A stretch of DNA of 34,190 nt from Deltaproteobacteria bacterium (GTDB taxonomy: Bacteria > Desulfobacterota > Binatia > HRBIN30 > JACQVA1): contig JACQVA010000141.1 in NCBI GenBank assembly GCA_016210005.1, positions 1-34,190 on the forward strand, read 5' to 3'. Below the pieces are notes generated by a model. It did no database searches. It had not been told where the DNA came from and worked only from the letters and a program-made list of their open reading frames with translations. A program made the position numbers and the translations under genes. This document shows, one piece after another, positions 7,043 to 15,273 of the stretch (within the stretch, counting starts at the first letter, position 1; every line of letters begins with the position of its first letter).

Positions 7043-9763
7043 GTGAGAGAAACGGCACAGCGGTTGAGAACAGTCGGCGTGGCAGTTGCCGCGCTGGTGA
7101 TCGGCCTATCAGCGCGCCCCGGCGCGGGGCAGGTCGGGCCGCTGCGCTTTCGCCTGGTGACGCCGACAATCGAAGTCACAGTGCCGCTGGACATCGGCCG
7201 CCCCGCGCTCGCCATCGCTAAGATCAATCGCGACGCCTTCGCTGACATCGTACTGCTCGACGGGGACGGCTTTCTGCTCTTCTCAGGCAACGGTGACGGC
7301 AGCTTCACCAAGTCGGGACCGATCTCGGCCGGTGAGGTGACGTTGGGTTTGGCCGCCGGTGATTTCAACGGCGACGGCGATAACGACGTCGCCGCCATCA
7401 CCGCCGTCGATGAAGTCGCCGTCATGCTCGGTAACGGCGACGGCACCTTCGGCGACCCGCAAACCTTCGGCGTCGGCGGCGCCGGCGTGGTCGCGCTGCT
7501 GGCAGCAAAGATCGACCGCGACGCCGCGCTCGACTTGGCCGTGGTTAGCCTGGACGACACGGTATACCTGCTGCGTGGCGCCGGCGATGGCACCTTCGAG
7601 CCTTTTACGACGGCCACCCTCGAAACCGGTGGTCTGGGCGCCGTTAGCATCGCCAGCGGTGATTTCAACAACGACGGCAATACCGACTTGGTTGTCGTCA
7701 ATGAGGCCTCCGATAACCTCAGCGTCTTCCTCAGCAACGGCGACGGCACGTTCAACAGCCCGCGCCTAAGTTCAACCCAAGCGGGACCGATCGCCGTGGC
7801 CGCCGGCCTGATCAACCGCGACGCCTCGCTCGATCTTGCGGTTGCCAATGGCGGAGAGGACGCCGCCAACACGGTGTCGATCCTCATCGGCCGCACCAAT
7901 GGACAGTTCGGATCGCAGCAGCCATTCACCGGACCCATACAGCCGGTCGACATCGCCCTGGCCGACGTGAACGGCGACGGCATATCCGACGCGGTGACCG
8001 GGAGCCGAGTGGATAGCGCGATAGGTCTCAACATGGGGCTGGGCGACGGTACGTTTGGCGAGACCGAGTCGCCCGCGTTTGTGCCCGGCATCATCGTCGG
8101 CGAAGGCCACATTCAGCTAGCGGTGGCGGACTTGGACAATAATGGGCTGCCGGACATCGTTGTCCTCCGCGAGAACGATGAACACCGGGGCCGCTTGGCG
8201 GTGACGATGAACCGCAGCAGCGACCCGACTCCTACAGCCACGGTCGGCGGCAGTGCGACCCCGACGGTGAGCGGCGCACCGACGCTGACCTTGACGCCGA
8301 CGCGAACCAACACCACCACACCGACCGCGACGGCGACGCCGATTCCGACCGCCCCCTACGGGGTCTGCACTTTCAGCGTAAAGGAAGAGTCCAGTAGCGC
8401 GCAGGGCCGGGCGATCGCCGCGGGCGACTTCGACGGCGACGGTACGCCGGATGTGGCGGTGGCACTGGCCGAGTCGGGCAACGACAGGGTTCACGTCGGA
8501 CTGGTTGACGCCGGCGCGTTGCGCGCGCAGTCGGGCTGTCCGGACGAGTTTACCAAGAACGGTTCGGCCGGCGATTACCCGTTACCGGATACGCCGCTAG
8601 GTCTGGCAGTAGGCGACCTCGGGGCGCCGGACGGCTGGTTGGACATCGTCGTAGTGACCGCCGGCGGTGTGGTGCCTCTGCGCAACCTCCAAGACGGTTC
8701 GTTCGGGATCGGCGAGACCATAAACGCCGGTCCGTCGCCGGTGGCGCTGACCGTGGCCGATCTCGATCGCAACGGCCGCGCCGATCTGATTGTCGCTCGT
8801 GGCGACAACAGCGTCGGCATCCTCAACGGCCAAACCGACGGCACCTACGCCCCGGTGCGGGTGGTGCCGGTGGGTGTGCCACCGGCAGCGTTGCTGGCGC
8901 GTGACCTCAACAACGATGGGCGGCCGGACCTGGCGCTGGTGAGCAATGCCACCAGCGACCTGGTGGTGTTGGTGCAAGACTCGGAGCAGGCGACCGGGTT
9001 CAAGGTGATCCTCACGCTGCGCCTGAGCGGTACGCCGACCGCGATTATCAGCGAGGACTTCAATCGCGACGGCGTGCCGGACCTCGGCGTCACCTTGGCG
9101 TCCAGTGCCTCCGGCCACCTGTTGCTCCTGACCGGGCAGCTAAACGGCGCCCTGCCGAACTACTCTTACGGTTCCCCCACCAGCGGCGGCCGCGGCCCGC
9201 AAGCGCTGGCACCTGCCGATTTCGACCGCGATGGCCGGGCCGACGTGGTGACTGCCGATACCAACGACAACACCCTGTCGTTCTTCATGAATGCCGGCGG
9301 TAGTTTTCCGCTCCGCCTCGAACCGTTGGAAGTTGGGACCGGGCCGGTCGGTGTTGTTGCCGGCGATTTCGACGGCGACGGCGGCCCCGACGCCGTCAGC
9401 GCCAACCGGGACGGCACGGTCAGCATCCTGCGCAGCAGCCAGCCGCCCCCGACGCCGACGCCGACCGAGACCTTGACGCCAACTGTGACGCCGACGCCCA
9501 GCAGCACGGCGCCGCCGACTGCTAGCGCGACTCCGACGGGCACGCCTTCCGCCACAGCCACTGTCACACCAACCCGCACCGGCACCGCGACCCGCACTCC
9601 CACGGCAACCGTTACCAAGAAGGGCATCTACGAGTTGTCCGGACAATCCTGTGCGATCGTGAGCCCGCAGCATTCGCAGGGCGATTGGAGCTTGCTGCTG
9701 CTTGCCGGTGCGGCGATCGGCATCACCCGCTGGCGCCGGCGCAGCGGCTCGGGGGCAGAATGA
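7043..9763 (+). CDS. Secreted tandem FG-GAP propeller protein (7+7 repeats) with Cys-type C-terminal anchor
   Basis: This is a 906-residue surface protein. Residues 1-29 are a signal peptide. I count seven FG-GAP repeats (for example GDFNGDGDNDVA and GDFNNDGNTDLV), a Pro-Thr linker at about 393-438, and then seven more (GDFDGDGTPDVA to DFDGDGGPDAV). A second Pro-Thr linker covers about 801-865. Two complete seven-bladed propellers are the simplest reading. The end has GQSCAIV, a hydrophobic stretch (SLLLLAGAAIGI) and the basic tail RWRRR. This resembles the MYXO-CTERM class of sorting signals, in which the conserved Cys lies before the transmembrane segment. The start is GTG 7043 with GGGAG just upstream. 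Propellers of this type bind ligands or proteins through Ca2+-stabilised loops; the partner is unknown. Confidence 0.9.
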   Translation: MRETAQRLRTVGVAVAALVIGLSARPGAGQVGPLRFRLVTPTIEVTVPLDIGRPALAIAKINRDAFADIVLLDGDGFLLFSGNGDGSFTKSGPISAGEVTLGLAAGDFNGDGDNDVAAITAVDEVAVMLGNGDGTFGDPQTFGVGGAGVVALLAAKIDRDAALDLAVVSLDDTVYLLRGAGDGTFEPFTTATLETGGLGAVSIASGDFNNDGNTDLVVVNEASDNLSVFLSNGDGTFNSPRLSSTQAGPIAVAAGLINRDASLDLAVANGGEDAANTVSILIGRTNGQFGSQQPFTGPIQPVDIALADVNGDGISDAVTGSRVDSAIGLNMGLGDGTFGETESPAFVPGIIVGEGHIQLAVADLDNNGLPDIVVLRENDEHRGRLAVTMNRSSDPTPTATVGGSATPTVSGAPTLTLTPTRTNTTTPTATATPIPTAPYGVCTFSVKEESSSAQGRAIAAGDFDGDGTPDVAVALAESGNDRVHVGLVDAGALRAQSGCPDEFTKNGSAGDYPLPDTPLGLAVGDLGAPDGWLDIVVVTAGGVVPLRNLQDGSFGIGETINAGPSPVALTVADLDRNGRADLIVARGDNSVGILNGQTDGTYAPVRVVPVGVPPAALLARDLNNDGRPDLALVSNATSDLVVLVQDSEQATGFKVILTLRLSGTPTAIISEDFNRDGVPDLGVTLASSASGHLLLLTGQLNGALPNYSYGSPTSGGRGPQALAPADFDRDGRADVVTADTNDNTLSFFMNAGGSFPLRLEPLEVGTGPVGVVAGDFDGDGGPDAVSANRDGTVSILRSSQPPPTPTPTETLTPTVTPTPSSTAPPTASATPTGTPSATATVTPTRTGTATRTPTATVTKKGIYELSGQSCAIVSPQHSQGDWSLLLLAGAAIGITRWRRRSGSGAE

Positions 9764-9786
9764 AACGCAGGCTGGGCAGCAGGGGG

Positions 9787-10029
9787 CGAGTTTCAGCTCA
9801 GGGAGCGGAGCCGGAGAAAGCGCCTCCCTCTCCCCGCATGGTTTTGCTGGGAGAGGGTAGGGGTGAGGGGTTAGTGCGTTTTTCGGTACCAATGGACACG
9901 AAGGGGGCGAAAGACGATCCCCTCACCCCAGCCCTCTCCCCGCACAACGATGCGGGGAGAGGGAGCAACCCGCGAAGGGATGTCGGTAGAGCAATGGCGC
10001 GGAGACGGCGGTCGAGTTTCAGGTCAGGG
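9787..10029. repeat. Inverted CCCTCTCCCC hairpin pair bounded by 17-bp direct repeats
   Basis: Two REP-like hairpins face each other between the FG-GAP genes: CCCTCTCCC...GGGAGAGGG at 9826-9857, and a longer CCCTCTCCCCGCA/TGCGGGGAGAGGG at 9932-9964. Their flanks (AGGGGTGAGGGG at 9860 and CCCCTCACCCC at 9919) also pair with each other. The block is bounded by the direct repeat CGAGTTTCAG(C/G)TCAGGG at 9787-9803 and 10013-10029, one mismatch in 17. CCCTCACCCC/CCCTCTCCCC hairpins are a familiar dispersed intergenic repeat in many bacterial genomes. The right-hand copy runs into the 5' end of the next gene. Confidence 0.75.
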
Positions 10030-11841
10030 GTGAGGGGTTTAGACGCGGAGCGGCGGGGCACTGACAGGACGCTTATCGCGCTTGGCGTACTGGCACTGCT
10101 GGTCCTGCCGGCAACTGCCCACAGCAGCGAAGATCTGCCGAGCTACGTCGGCTGTAGCATCAAGGTGCAGGCCGGGGATGGGACGTTGACGCCGAAGCCA
10201 CAGGCGGTCGCGGCGGGTGATTTCGACCGCGATGGCAACCAGGACTTCGCCGTCGTCGATAACGCCAACAATCATGTTGTCGTCTTCCTCGCTCAGCGCG
10301 AGGTGTTTGCCCGCGGCGACTGCGCCGGGGCGGTGCAGCAGCGAGTTGTAAGTGTCGGCGCGGCACCGTTTGCGCTGACGGTGGCGGACGTGGGTGGAAA
10401 CGGCACGCCCGATATCGTTGTCGCCGAGTCGGCGGAGATCGCCATTTTGAGCGGCAGCGGCGACGGCGACTTCTCGCTTCAGACGGTGTTCATTCCCGGC
10501 GCCGATCCGCGTGCGGTTGCGGTTGCCGATCTCGACGGCGATGCCCTGCAAGACTTGGCGGTTGCCGACGGCGCCGGCAGAGCCGTGCGGCTGTTCTTTG
10601 GCCGCGCCAGTGGCGGGTTTGATACCGCGACGTTATCCCTGGGCCAGACCGCTGTGGGGGCGGCGATTGCCGATGTGAACCGTGACGGGCGCTTAGACTT
10701 AGTGTCGCTGACCGATCAGCAGGCCCTGGTGCAGCTGCAAGACGCGGCAGTCGCGCGCTCCTTCGACGGCCCACAAGTGGCGATGTCCGGATCCGTGCTG
10801 CAAGCCTTCGGCGTCGGCGACTTCGATCGCAACGGTGTACCCGACATCGCGATGGCGAGCGCAACCGGCTTGATTGACCTGGCCACCGGAACCGCCGTCG
10901 GCGATGGGTCAGTCACCTACGCGCAGCGTCGCGTTGACGAGGCCCCGTTTGCAGTGGCGGCGTTGGCGGCCGGTGATCTCAACCGTGACGGCAAGCTGGA
11001 CTTGGTGGTCGCCGGCGAGAACTCGGCTCACCTGTTGCCAGGAAGCGGTGACGGCAACTTCGATAGCCCAAGTGATTACGGCCTGGGTACCGAGCCGACC
11101 GGCTTGGCGCTGGCGGACGTTGATGGGGATGGCTTGCCGGACGTTCTCAGTGCCAACCTGCTGGCAGGTACGGTGACGGTGTTGCTCAGCAGCAACCCGC
11201 CACCGACACCGTCGCGCACCCCCACCGACACGCCCGGGACGGCTACGCCGACCGAGACGCCGAACCGCGACTGCTGTTCGGTGCATAGCGGCGCCGGCTG
11301 CGCCGACGCGATTTGCGAAAACAAAGTCTGCGCCTTGGACCCCGACGGCTTCTGTTGTGTGCAGGGTTGGGACGAGAATTGCGTGGCGCTTGCGCGCGCG
11401 TCTCAGGCCGAGTGCGACTGCCCGGCGCTGACGCCGACACCCACAGACACGCCGCCGGCAACCGATACGCCCACCGACACGCCCACCGCGCCGCCGACTC
11501 TCACACCGACGCCGACAGAGAGCGCAACGCCGACGGCGACCAGGGAAGGTCCGACGCCGTTGGATACACGCACCCCAACCCCGACGTTCACGATTACGGG
11601 CACGCTGCCGCCGACAGCGACACCTAGCGCAACGCCGTCGCTGACACCGACGGTCACCGCAACCGCCACGGCTACGCGCACACCGACGGCAACGTTGACC
11701 CCGACAGTAACCCTGACGCCGATCGGCGGCTTCGGCCTGCAGGGCGAAGGTTGTGCGCTGCACCCGGGCGGCTCCGGTGGCTGGGGTGGCTTGCTGCTAG
11801 CGTTGCCGCTGTGGTTAACGGCGCGGCGGCGCCGGCGCTAA
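9994..11841 (+). CDS. Secreted seven-bladed FG-GAP protein with Cys-rich module and Cys-type C-terminal anchor
   Basis: The product is about 615 residues. A basic N-terminus leads into the signal-peptide core TLIALGVLALLVLPATAHS. Seven FG-GAP repeats follow (GDFDRDGNQDFA through DVDGDGLPDVL), forming one propeller. A Pro-Thr linker is interrupted by a compact Cys-rich module at about 424-479 (CCSVHSGAGC, FCCVQGWDENCV). A second Pro-Thr linker leads to the end GEGCALHPGG, then a hydrophobic stretch and RRRRR. This is the same type of anchor as in the preceding protein. The start is uncertain: ATG 9994 or GTG 10030, both within or next to the REP-like block, with no clear ribosome binding site. 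The frame is open further upstream through the repeat, but that part is repeat-encoded. A role at the cell surface is inferred; the ligand is unknown. Confidence 0.87.
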   Translation: MARRRRSSFRSGVRGLDAERRGTDRTLIALGVLALLVLPATAHSSEDLPSYVGCSIKVQAGDGTLTPKPQAVAAGDFDRDGNQDFAVVDNANNHVVVFLAQREVFARGDCAGAVQQRVVSVGAAPFALTVADVGGNGTPDIVVAESAEIAILSGSGDGDFSLQTVFIPGADPRAVAVADLDGDALQDLAVADGAGRAVRLFFGRASGGFDTATLSLGQTAVGAAIADVNRDGRLDLVSLTDQQALVQLQDAAVARSFDGPQVAMSGSVLQAFGVGDFDRNGVPDIAMASATGLIDLATGTAVGDGSVTYAQRRVDEAPFAVAALAAGDLNRDGKLDLVVAGENSAHLLPGSGDGNFDSPSDYGLGTEPTGLALADVDGDGLPDVLSANLLAGTVTVLLSSNPPPTPSRTPTDTPGTATPTETPNRDCCSVHSGAGCADAICENKVCALDPDGFCCVQGWDENCVALARASQAECDCPALTPTPTDTPPATDTPTDTPTAPPTLTPTPTESATPTATREGPTPLDTRTPTPTFTITGTLPPTATPSATPSLTPTVTATATATRTPTATLTPTVTLTPIGGFGLQGEGCALHPGGSGGWGGLLLALPLWLTARRRRR

Positions 11842-11874
11842 GACTGCGCTGCGGCCGCGCGGGCGGAACACGCG

Positions 11875-13287
11875 ATGGTTGGAATCACCAGTTGGGCCAC
11901 ATACGTACCGCGCTGGCGGCTTGATCGCAGCCTGATCCGCCAGGCCTGGGGCACGTCGCAGCCGGCCGGCAGCCGGGCGGTAGCCAATTTCGATGAGGAC
12001 GCGCTGACCATGGCCGCCGAGGCGGTTCGTCAGGTGGCGGCGGCCGGCGCCACCGCCGTGCGCGGCCTCTACTTCGCCAGCGCCAGTGCCCCATACTGGG
12101 AGAAGCAGTGCGCCGCGGTGGTGGCGACCGCGTGCGATCTGCCGCGGCGGATGGTAACCGCGGATTTCGCGGGCTCGGTGCGTGCCGGCACCGGCGCGCT
12201 GCTGGCTGCCATTAGGGCGGCACAGGCTGGGGCGGCCGACGATGCGGTGGTGGTGGCAGCCGATGCCAGATTGGCGGCACCGGAATCGGAGATCGAGGGC
12301 TTCCTGGGCGATGCCGCCGCCGCCGTGCGCGTGGGCACGCGGCAGGTCGCTGCCGAGTTCCTCGACGCGGTCTCGCTGGCAGAGCAGTTCACTTACCTGT
12401 GGCGTATAGATAGCGATCGCTTCGTGCAGACCCAGCCTGGCAAGTTTTCGAATACCTACGGCTACGGCCGCGATCTGGGTGAAGCCATCGCGGCATTGCT
12501 CAAAGCCAACCAGCTCAAGCCCGCCGACATCGCCAAGCTGGCACTCTATTCGCCCGACGCGCGCGCCGCCGCGGACCTTGCCAAGTCGTTGGGCTTCGAC
12601 CCAAAGCAGCAGTTGCCACCGGCACTAGCCACCACCATCGGCTGCGCCGGCAATGCTGAAGCGTTCTTGCAGCTGGCCGCAGCGTTAGAAGAGGCGAAGC
12701 CGGGTGAACGGATCATCGTGGGCAGCTTCGGCGAAGGTGCCGACGCTTTGCTCTTTCGCGTCACCGAGGCGGTTGGCGCTGCCCGCCCGCAGGCAAGCTT
12801 GCGCGACTGGATCGAAGCCGGAACGCCGTTGCCGTCGTATCAGCGCTACCTGAAGTACCGGAGCATAGTCGCGGGCGACGAGCCGGGTGAGGCCATCGCC
12901 AACGTGCTCGAGTTCAGAGAACTCAAGCAGGACATGCGCTGGTATGGCAGCCGCTGCCGTGTCTGCGGGACCGTGCAGTTTCCGATGGCGCGCGTGTGCA
13001 TCAAGTGTCGCGGCCGCGAGCTCGAAGATCAGCGCTTGGAACGGTGCGGTACGATCTTCACCTTCACGGTCGACCATCTTGCCGCCAGCCTCGAACAACC
13101 GCTGGCGATGGCGGTCGTCGATCTCGATGGCGGCGGCCGGGTGTACTTGCAGGTCAGCGACGCTGCCCCCGAGGCGGTGCAAGTTGGTGCGCGCGTGACG
13201 ATGAGCTTGCGGCACCTGCATGATGGCGGCGGCAACCACAATTATTTCTGGAAAGCCCGCCCGGCGCGCGTGCGAGGTGAGGCATGA
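11875..13287 (+). CDS. HMG-CoA synthase-like protein fused to a DUF35 zinc-ribbon/OB domain
   Basis: This is a 470-residue fusion. Residues 1-310 have the HMG-CoA synthase/KAS III-like thiolase fold (MVGITSWATYVPRWRL; FANTYGYG-like region; IGCAGNAEAFLQLAAALE; GSFGEGADALLF). Residues 355-465 form a DUF35 module with a complete zinc ribbon (C361, C364, C375, C378) and an OB-fold. The segment that should carry the acyl-accepting cysteine reads DFAGSVRAGTGAL, with Ser101 where Cys is expected, so this half may bind CoA substrates without classical catalysis. The stop codon overlaps the start of the thiolase gene (ATGA), so the two are translationally coupled. In archaea, thiolase, HMG-CoA synthase and a DUF35 protein form one complex; in BbsAB and Ltp2-ChsH2, DUF35 proteins partner thiolase-fold enzymes. 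The pathway here is unknown. Confidence 0.85.
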   Translation: MVGITSWATYVPRWRLDRSLIRQAWGTSQPAGSRAVANFDEDALTMAAEAVRQVAAAGATAVRGLYFASASAPYWEKQCAAVVATACDLPRRMVTADFAGSVRAGTGALLAAIRAAQAGAADDAVVVAADARLAAPESEIEGFLGDAAAAVRVGTRQVAAEFLDAVSLAEQFTYLWRIDSDRFVQTQPGKFSNTYGYGRDLGEAIAALLKANQLKPADIAKLALYSPDARAAADLAKSLGFDPKQQLPPALATTIGCAGNAEAFLQLAAALEEAKPGERIIVGSFGEGADALLFRVTEAVGAARPQASLRDWIEAGTPLPSYQRYLKYRSIVAGDEPGEAIANVLEFRELKQDMRWYGSRCRVCGTVQFPMARVCIKCRGRELEDQRLERCGTIFTFTVDHLAASLEQPLAMAVVDLDGGGRVYLQVSDAAPEAVQVGARVTMSLRHLHDGGGNHNYFWKARPARVRGEA

Positions 13288-14429
13288 AAGACCAGGTGGC
13301 TGTCATCGGCGTTGGTTGCACCAAGTTCGGCGACCTGTTTGAGAAGAGCTACGAGGACCTGATCTGTGACGCGGCCTTCGATGCCTACGCCGACGCGGGC
13401 ATCGACCAGGGTGCGATCGATGCCGCCTACCTCGGCACCTACTTGCCGGGTCCGAACGGCGGCAAGGCGGCGGTATCGCTCGCCGATGCCTTGCGGCTTT
13501 ACGATCGGCCGATCACACGCGTGGAGAACTACTGCGCCACCGGTACCGACGCCTTCCGCAACGGCTGCCTGGCAATCGCTGCTGGCGTTGCTGAGGTGGT
13601 GCTGGTGTTGGGGGCGGAGAAGCTTAAAGATCGTGGCGGCCGCGGCTTGCCACGGCTGGGACACCCGTTGCTCGCCAAGGGCAACTCGGCACCCGGTCTG
13701 TTCGCTCTGGCGGCCAATCGCTACATGCACACCTTCGGCATCGGGCGCGAGACCTTGGCGAAGGTGGCGGTGAAAAACCATTTCAACGGCGCCCATAATC
13801 CCAAGGCCCACTTGCAGATGGAGGTCACCGAAGAGCAGGTGCTCAAAGCCCCGATCATCGCTTGGCCCTTCGGGCTGTTCGATTGCTGCCCGACCACGGA
13901 CGGCGGCGCTGCGGCCATCATCTGCCGTGCCGACATCGCCCGGCGTTTTCGCGATGACTACGTGCTGGTCAAAGGCTTCGGCCTGGCGGTGACGCCGGGC
14001 CGGCCTTACTTCGATCCGACCTTCGATTACCTCGGCTTTCGCTCGACGCAGATGGCCGCACAACAGGCCTATGCAATGGCAGGTGTGACGGCTAAGGACA
14101 TCGACTTCGCTGAGGTGCACGACTGTTTCACCTGGACGGAGATCTCTAACACGGAAGACCTCGGCTTCTGCGCCAAAGGTGAAGGTGGGCGGTTGGCCGC
14201 CGAGGGCCGTACCCGCATCGACGGCGACATTCCCATCAACCCCAGCGGCGGGCTGAAGTCGTTCGGCCACCCGATCGGTGCTAGCGGAGTGCGCATGATT
14301 TACGAGTGCGTGCAGCAGTTGCGCGGCCAAGCCGGCGATCGGCAAGTGAAGTCCCCTGAGTTGGGGCTAGCCCACAATGTCGGCGGGCCCGGCGCCGTCT
14401 CCTGCGTCATCATTCTCGGCCGCAACTAG
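13284..14429 (+). CDS. SCP2-type thiolase (acetyl-CoA acyltransferase family)
   Basis: This 381-residue thiolase belongs to the SCP2-like, DUF35-associated branch. It has the nucleophilic cysteine in NYCATGTDAF (Cys84), the HDCF motif (His279, Cys281), the GHPIGASG histidine (His329) and an end of GGPGAVSCVIIL. All catalytic positions appear intact, in contrast to its fusion partner upstream. It should cleave or form a 3-oxoacyl-CoA with CoA. Its ATG overlaps the upstream stop by four bases, implying equimolar synthesis with the HMGCS-like/DUF35 protein and probably a complex. Possible tasks include thiolytic cleavage of an unusual acyl-CoA, as in BbsAB, or acetoacetyl-CoA supply. The sequence cannot decide between them. 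Confidence 0.92.
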   Translation: MKDQVAVIGVGCTKFGDLFEKSYEDLICDAAFDAYADAGIDQGAIDAAYLGTYLPGPNGGKAAVSLADALRLYDRPITRVENYCATGTDAFRNGCLAIAAGVAEVVLVLGAEKLKDRGGRGLPRLGHPLLAKGNSAPGLFALAANRYMHTFGIGRETLAKVAVKNHFNGAHNPKAHLQMEVTEEQVLKAPIIAWPFGLFDCCPTTDGGAAAIICRADIARRFRDDYVLVKGFGLAVTPGRPYFDPTFDYLGFRSTQMAAQQAYAMAGVTAKDIDFAEVHDCFTWTEISNTEDLGFCAKGEGGRLAAEGRTRIDGDIPINPSGGLKSFGHPIGASGVRMIYECVQQLRGQAGDRQVKSPELGLAHNVGGPGAVSCVIILGRN

Positions 14430-14433
14430 CAAG

Positions 14434-14470
14434 TCTCGTTTCGGGACAGTGGACGTCTCGTTACGAGACT
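14434..14470. promoter_or_regulatory. Two tandem 15-bp palindromic operator-like sites
   Basis: GTCTCGTTTCGGGAC (14434-14448) and GTCTCGTTACGAGAC (14456-14470) are near-identical palindromes. Their starts are 22 bases apart, or two helical turns, so both present the same DNA face. They lie 64-100 bases upstream of a sigma54-like promoter, the usual position of an enhancer-binding-protein site. They are only a few bases after the thiolase stop codon. Confidence 0.6.
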
Positions 14471-14532
14471 TCCGACCCCGTTTGCGGTGGAGTTTCACGG
14501 CGGAGGAGCGGACTCGGCCAATTGACTCACTG

Positions 14533-14548
14533 CGGCATGTTTCCTGCT
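14533..14548 (+). promoter_or_regulatory. Sigma54-like promoter
   Basis: GCGGCATGTTTCCTGC contains GG (14534-14535) and GC (14546-14547) separated by exactly ten bases, the essential -24/-12 spacing. The flanking match (GGCAT, CTGC) to TGGCAC/TTGC is partial. A start near 14559 would give a leader of about 38 bases to the gene at 14597. The paired palindromes upstream strengthen the case. Confidence 0.45.
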
Positions 14549-14596
14549 GCGCGAAGCGCTGGCCGGTTGGGCCGAGAAAGGGAAAGGACAAACAGG

Positions 14597-15103
14597 ATGG
14601 AAGCCGCCACTGCCACCGAGACCTGGTCGACTCCTGCCGCAGCCACGTCGGCTGAACGGACGATTCCGAAGTTGGCTGAGCCAGAGGTGCTCATGCCCTC
14701 GCAATATCTGGATTTGTTGCGAGGACACAGTCCTTACGAGGGCGAGAAGCGGCTGATGCTGGCCGTGCTCGAAGACGCTATATCGTGTTTTCAGAAGTAC
14801 GCCGGCGCGAGCAAGGGGCGCCGCCACCGACTTTTCAACGAAGCGCAGGACTGGCTGCTTGATACCGACGGCAGCTGGCCCTTCTCGTTCGAGGGAATTT
14901 GCCAGACGTTGGACCTCAACCCTGACTATCTGCGCGATGGGTTGATGAGATGGAAGGACCGGTTCTTGGCGCGACCCGATGCCGCAGTGGCGCGGGTGGC
15001 GCGCGTTCGCTTGCGGGCTGCGCGCCGGCACAAGATCCTGCCCTTCGTTCCCCGCCGCCGGCACAAGGCCCAAAAGACCGAGCAGGTTGCCGCGGTGGCG
15101 TAA
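14597..15103 (+). CDS. Conserved hypothetical helical protein, sigma54-controlled candidate
   Basis: This 168-residue protein has no family name I can give. After a low-complexity Ala/Thr-rich N-terminus (about 35 residues), a compact helical core reads YLDLLRGHSPYEGEKRLM, AVLEDAISCFQKY and SFEGICQTLDLNPDYLRDGL. This last segment resembles a helix-turn-helix pair. The C-terminus is strongly basic (RLRAARRHKILPFVPRRRHK), compatible with nucleic-acid binding or membrane association. The start at ATG 14597 is chosen for the AAAGGA sequence eight bases upstream and because the extra 25 residues of the longer frame look non-coding. I have an impression of similar short proteins in other deltaproteobacterial genomes but cannot verify it. 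The gene stands alone downstream of a sigma54-like promoter with two upstream palindromes. Confidence 0.75.
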   Translation: MEAATATETWSTPAAATSAERTIPKLAEPEVLMPSQYLDLLRGHSPYEGEKRLMLAVLEDAISCFQKYAGASKGRRHRLFNEAQDWLLDTDGSWPFSFEGICQTLDLNPDYLRDGLMRWKDRFLARPDAAVARVARVRLRAARRHKILPFVPRRRHKAQKTEQVAAVA

Positions 15104-15190
15104 AGGGAAGGGCAATTCACTTCGGTATCTTTTCGTCGCTTTGGTCGAATACGAAGCTGATAATTTATCGTTGAATGATGTAGAGGCTGA

Positions 15191-15216
15191 GTTATCACCG
15201 AACTTCGGTAGATAAC
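15191..15216. promoter_or_regulatory. Hyphenated palindrome GTTATC-ACCGA/TCGGT-GATAAC
   Basis: GTTATC pairs with GATAAC, and inside it ACCGA pairs with TCGGT, with a 3-base loop and one bulged base. No T-run follows, so it is more likely an operator than a terminator. It ends 57 bases before ATG 15274 and just before the alternative GTG 15220, which argues against that earlier start. The 15104-15216 stretch is relatively AT-rich. Confidence 0.5.
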
Positions 15217-15273
15217 CACGTGGCACCTGCGTTGCTGCCCGAACGGGTAGTGGTGACGAACTGGGCGGGTGCA

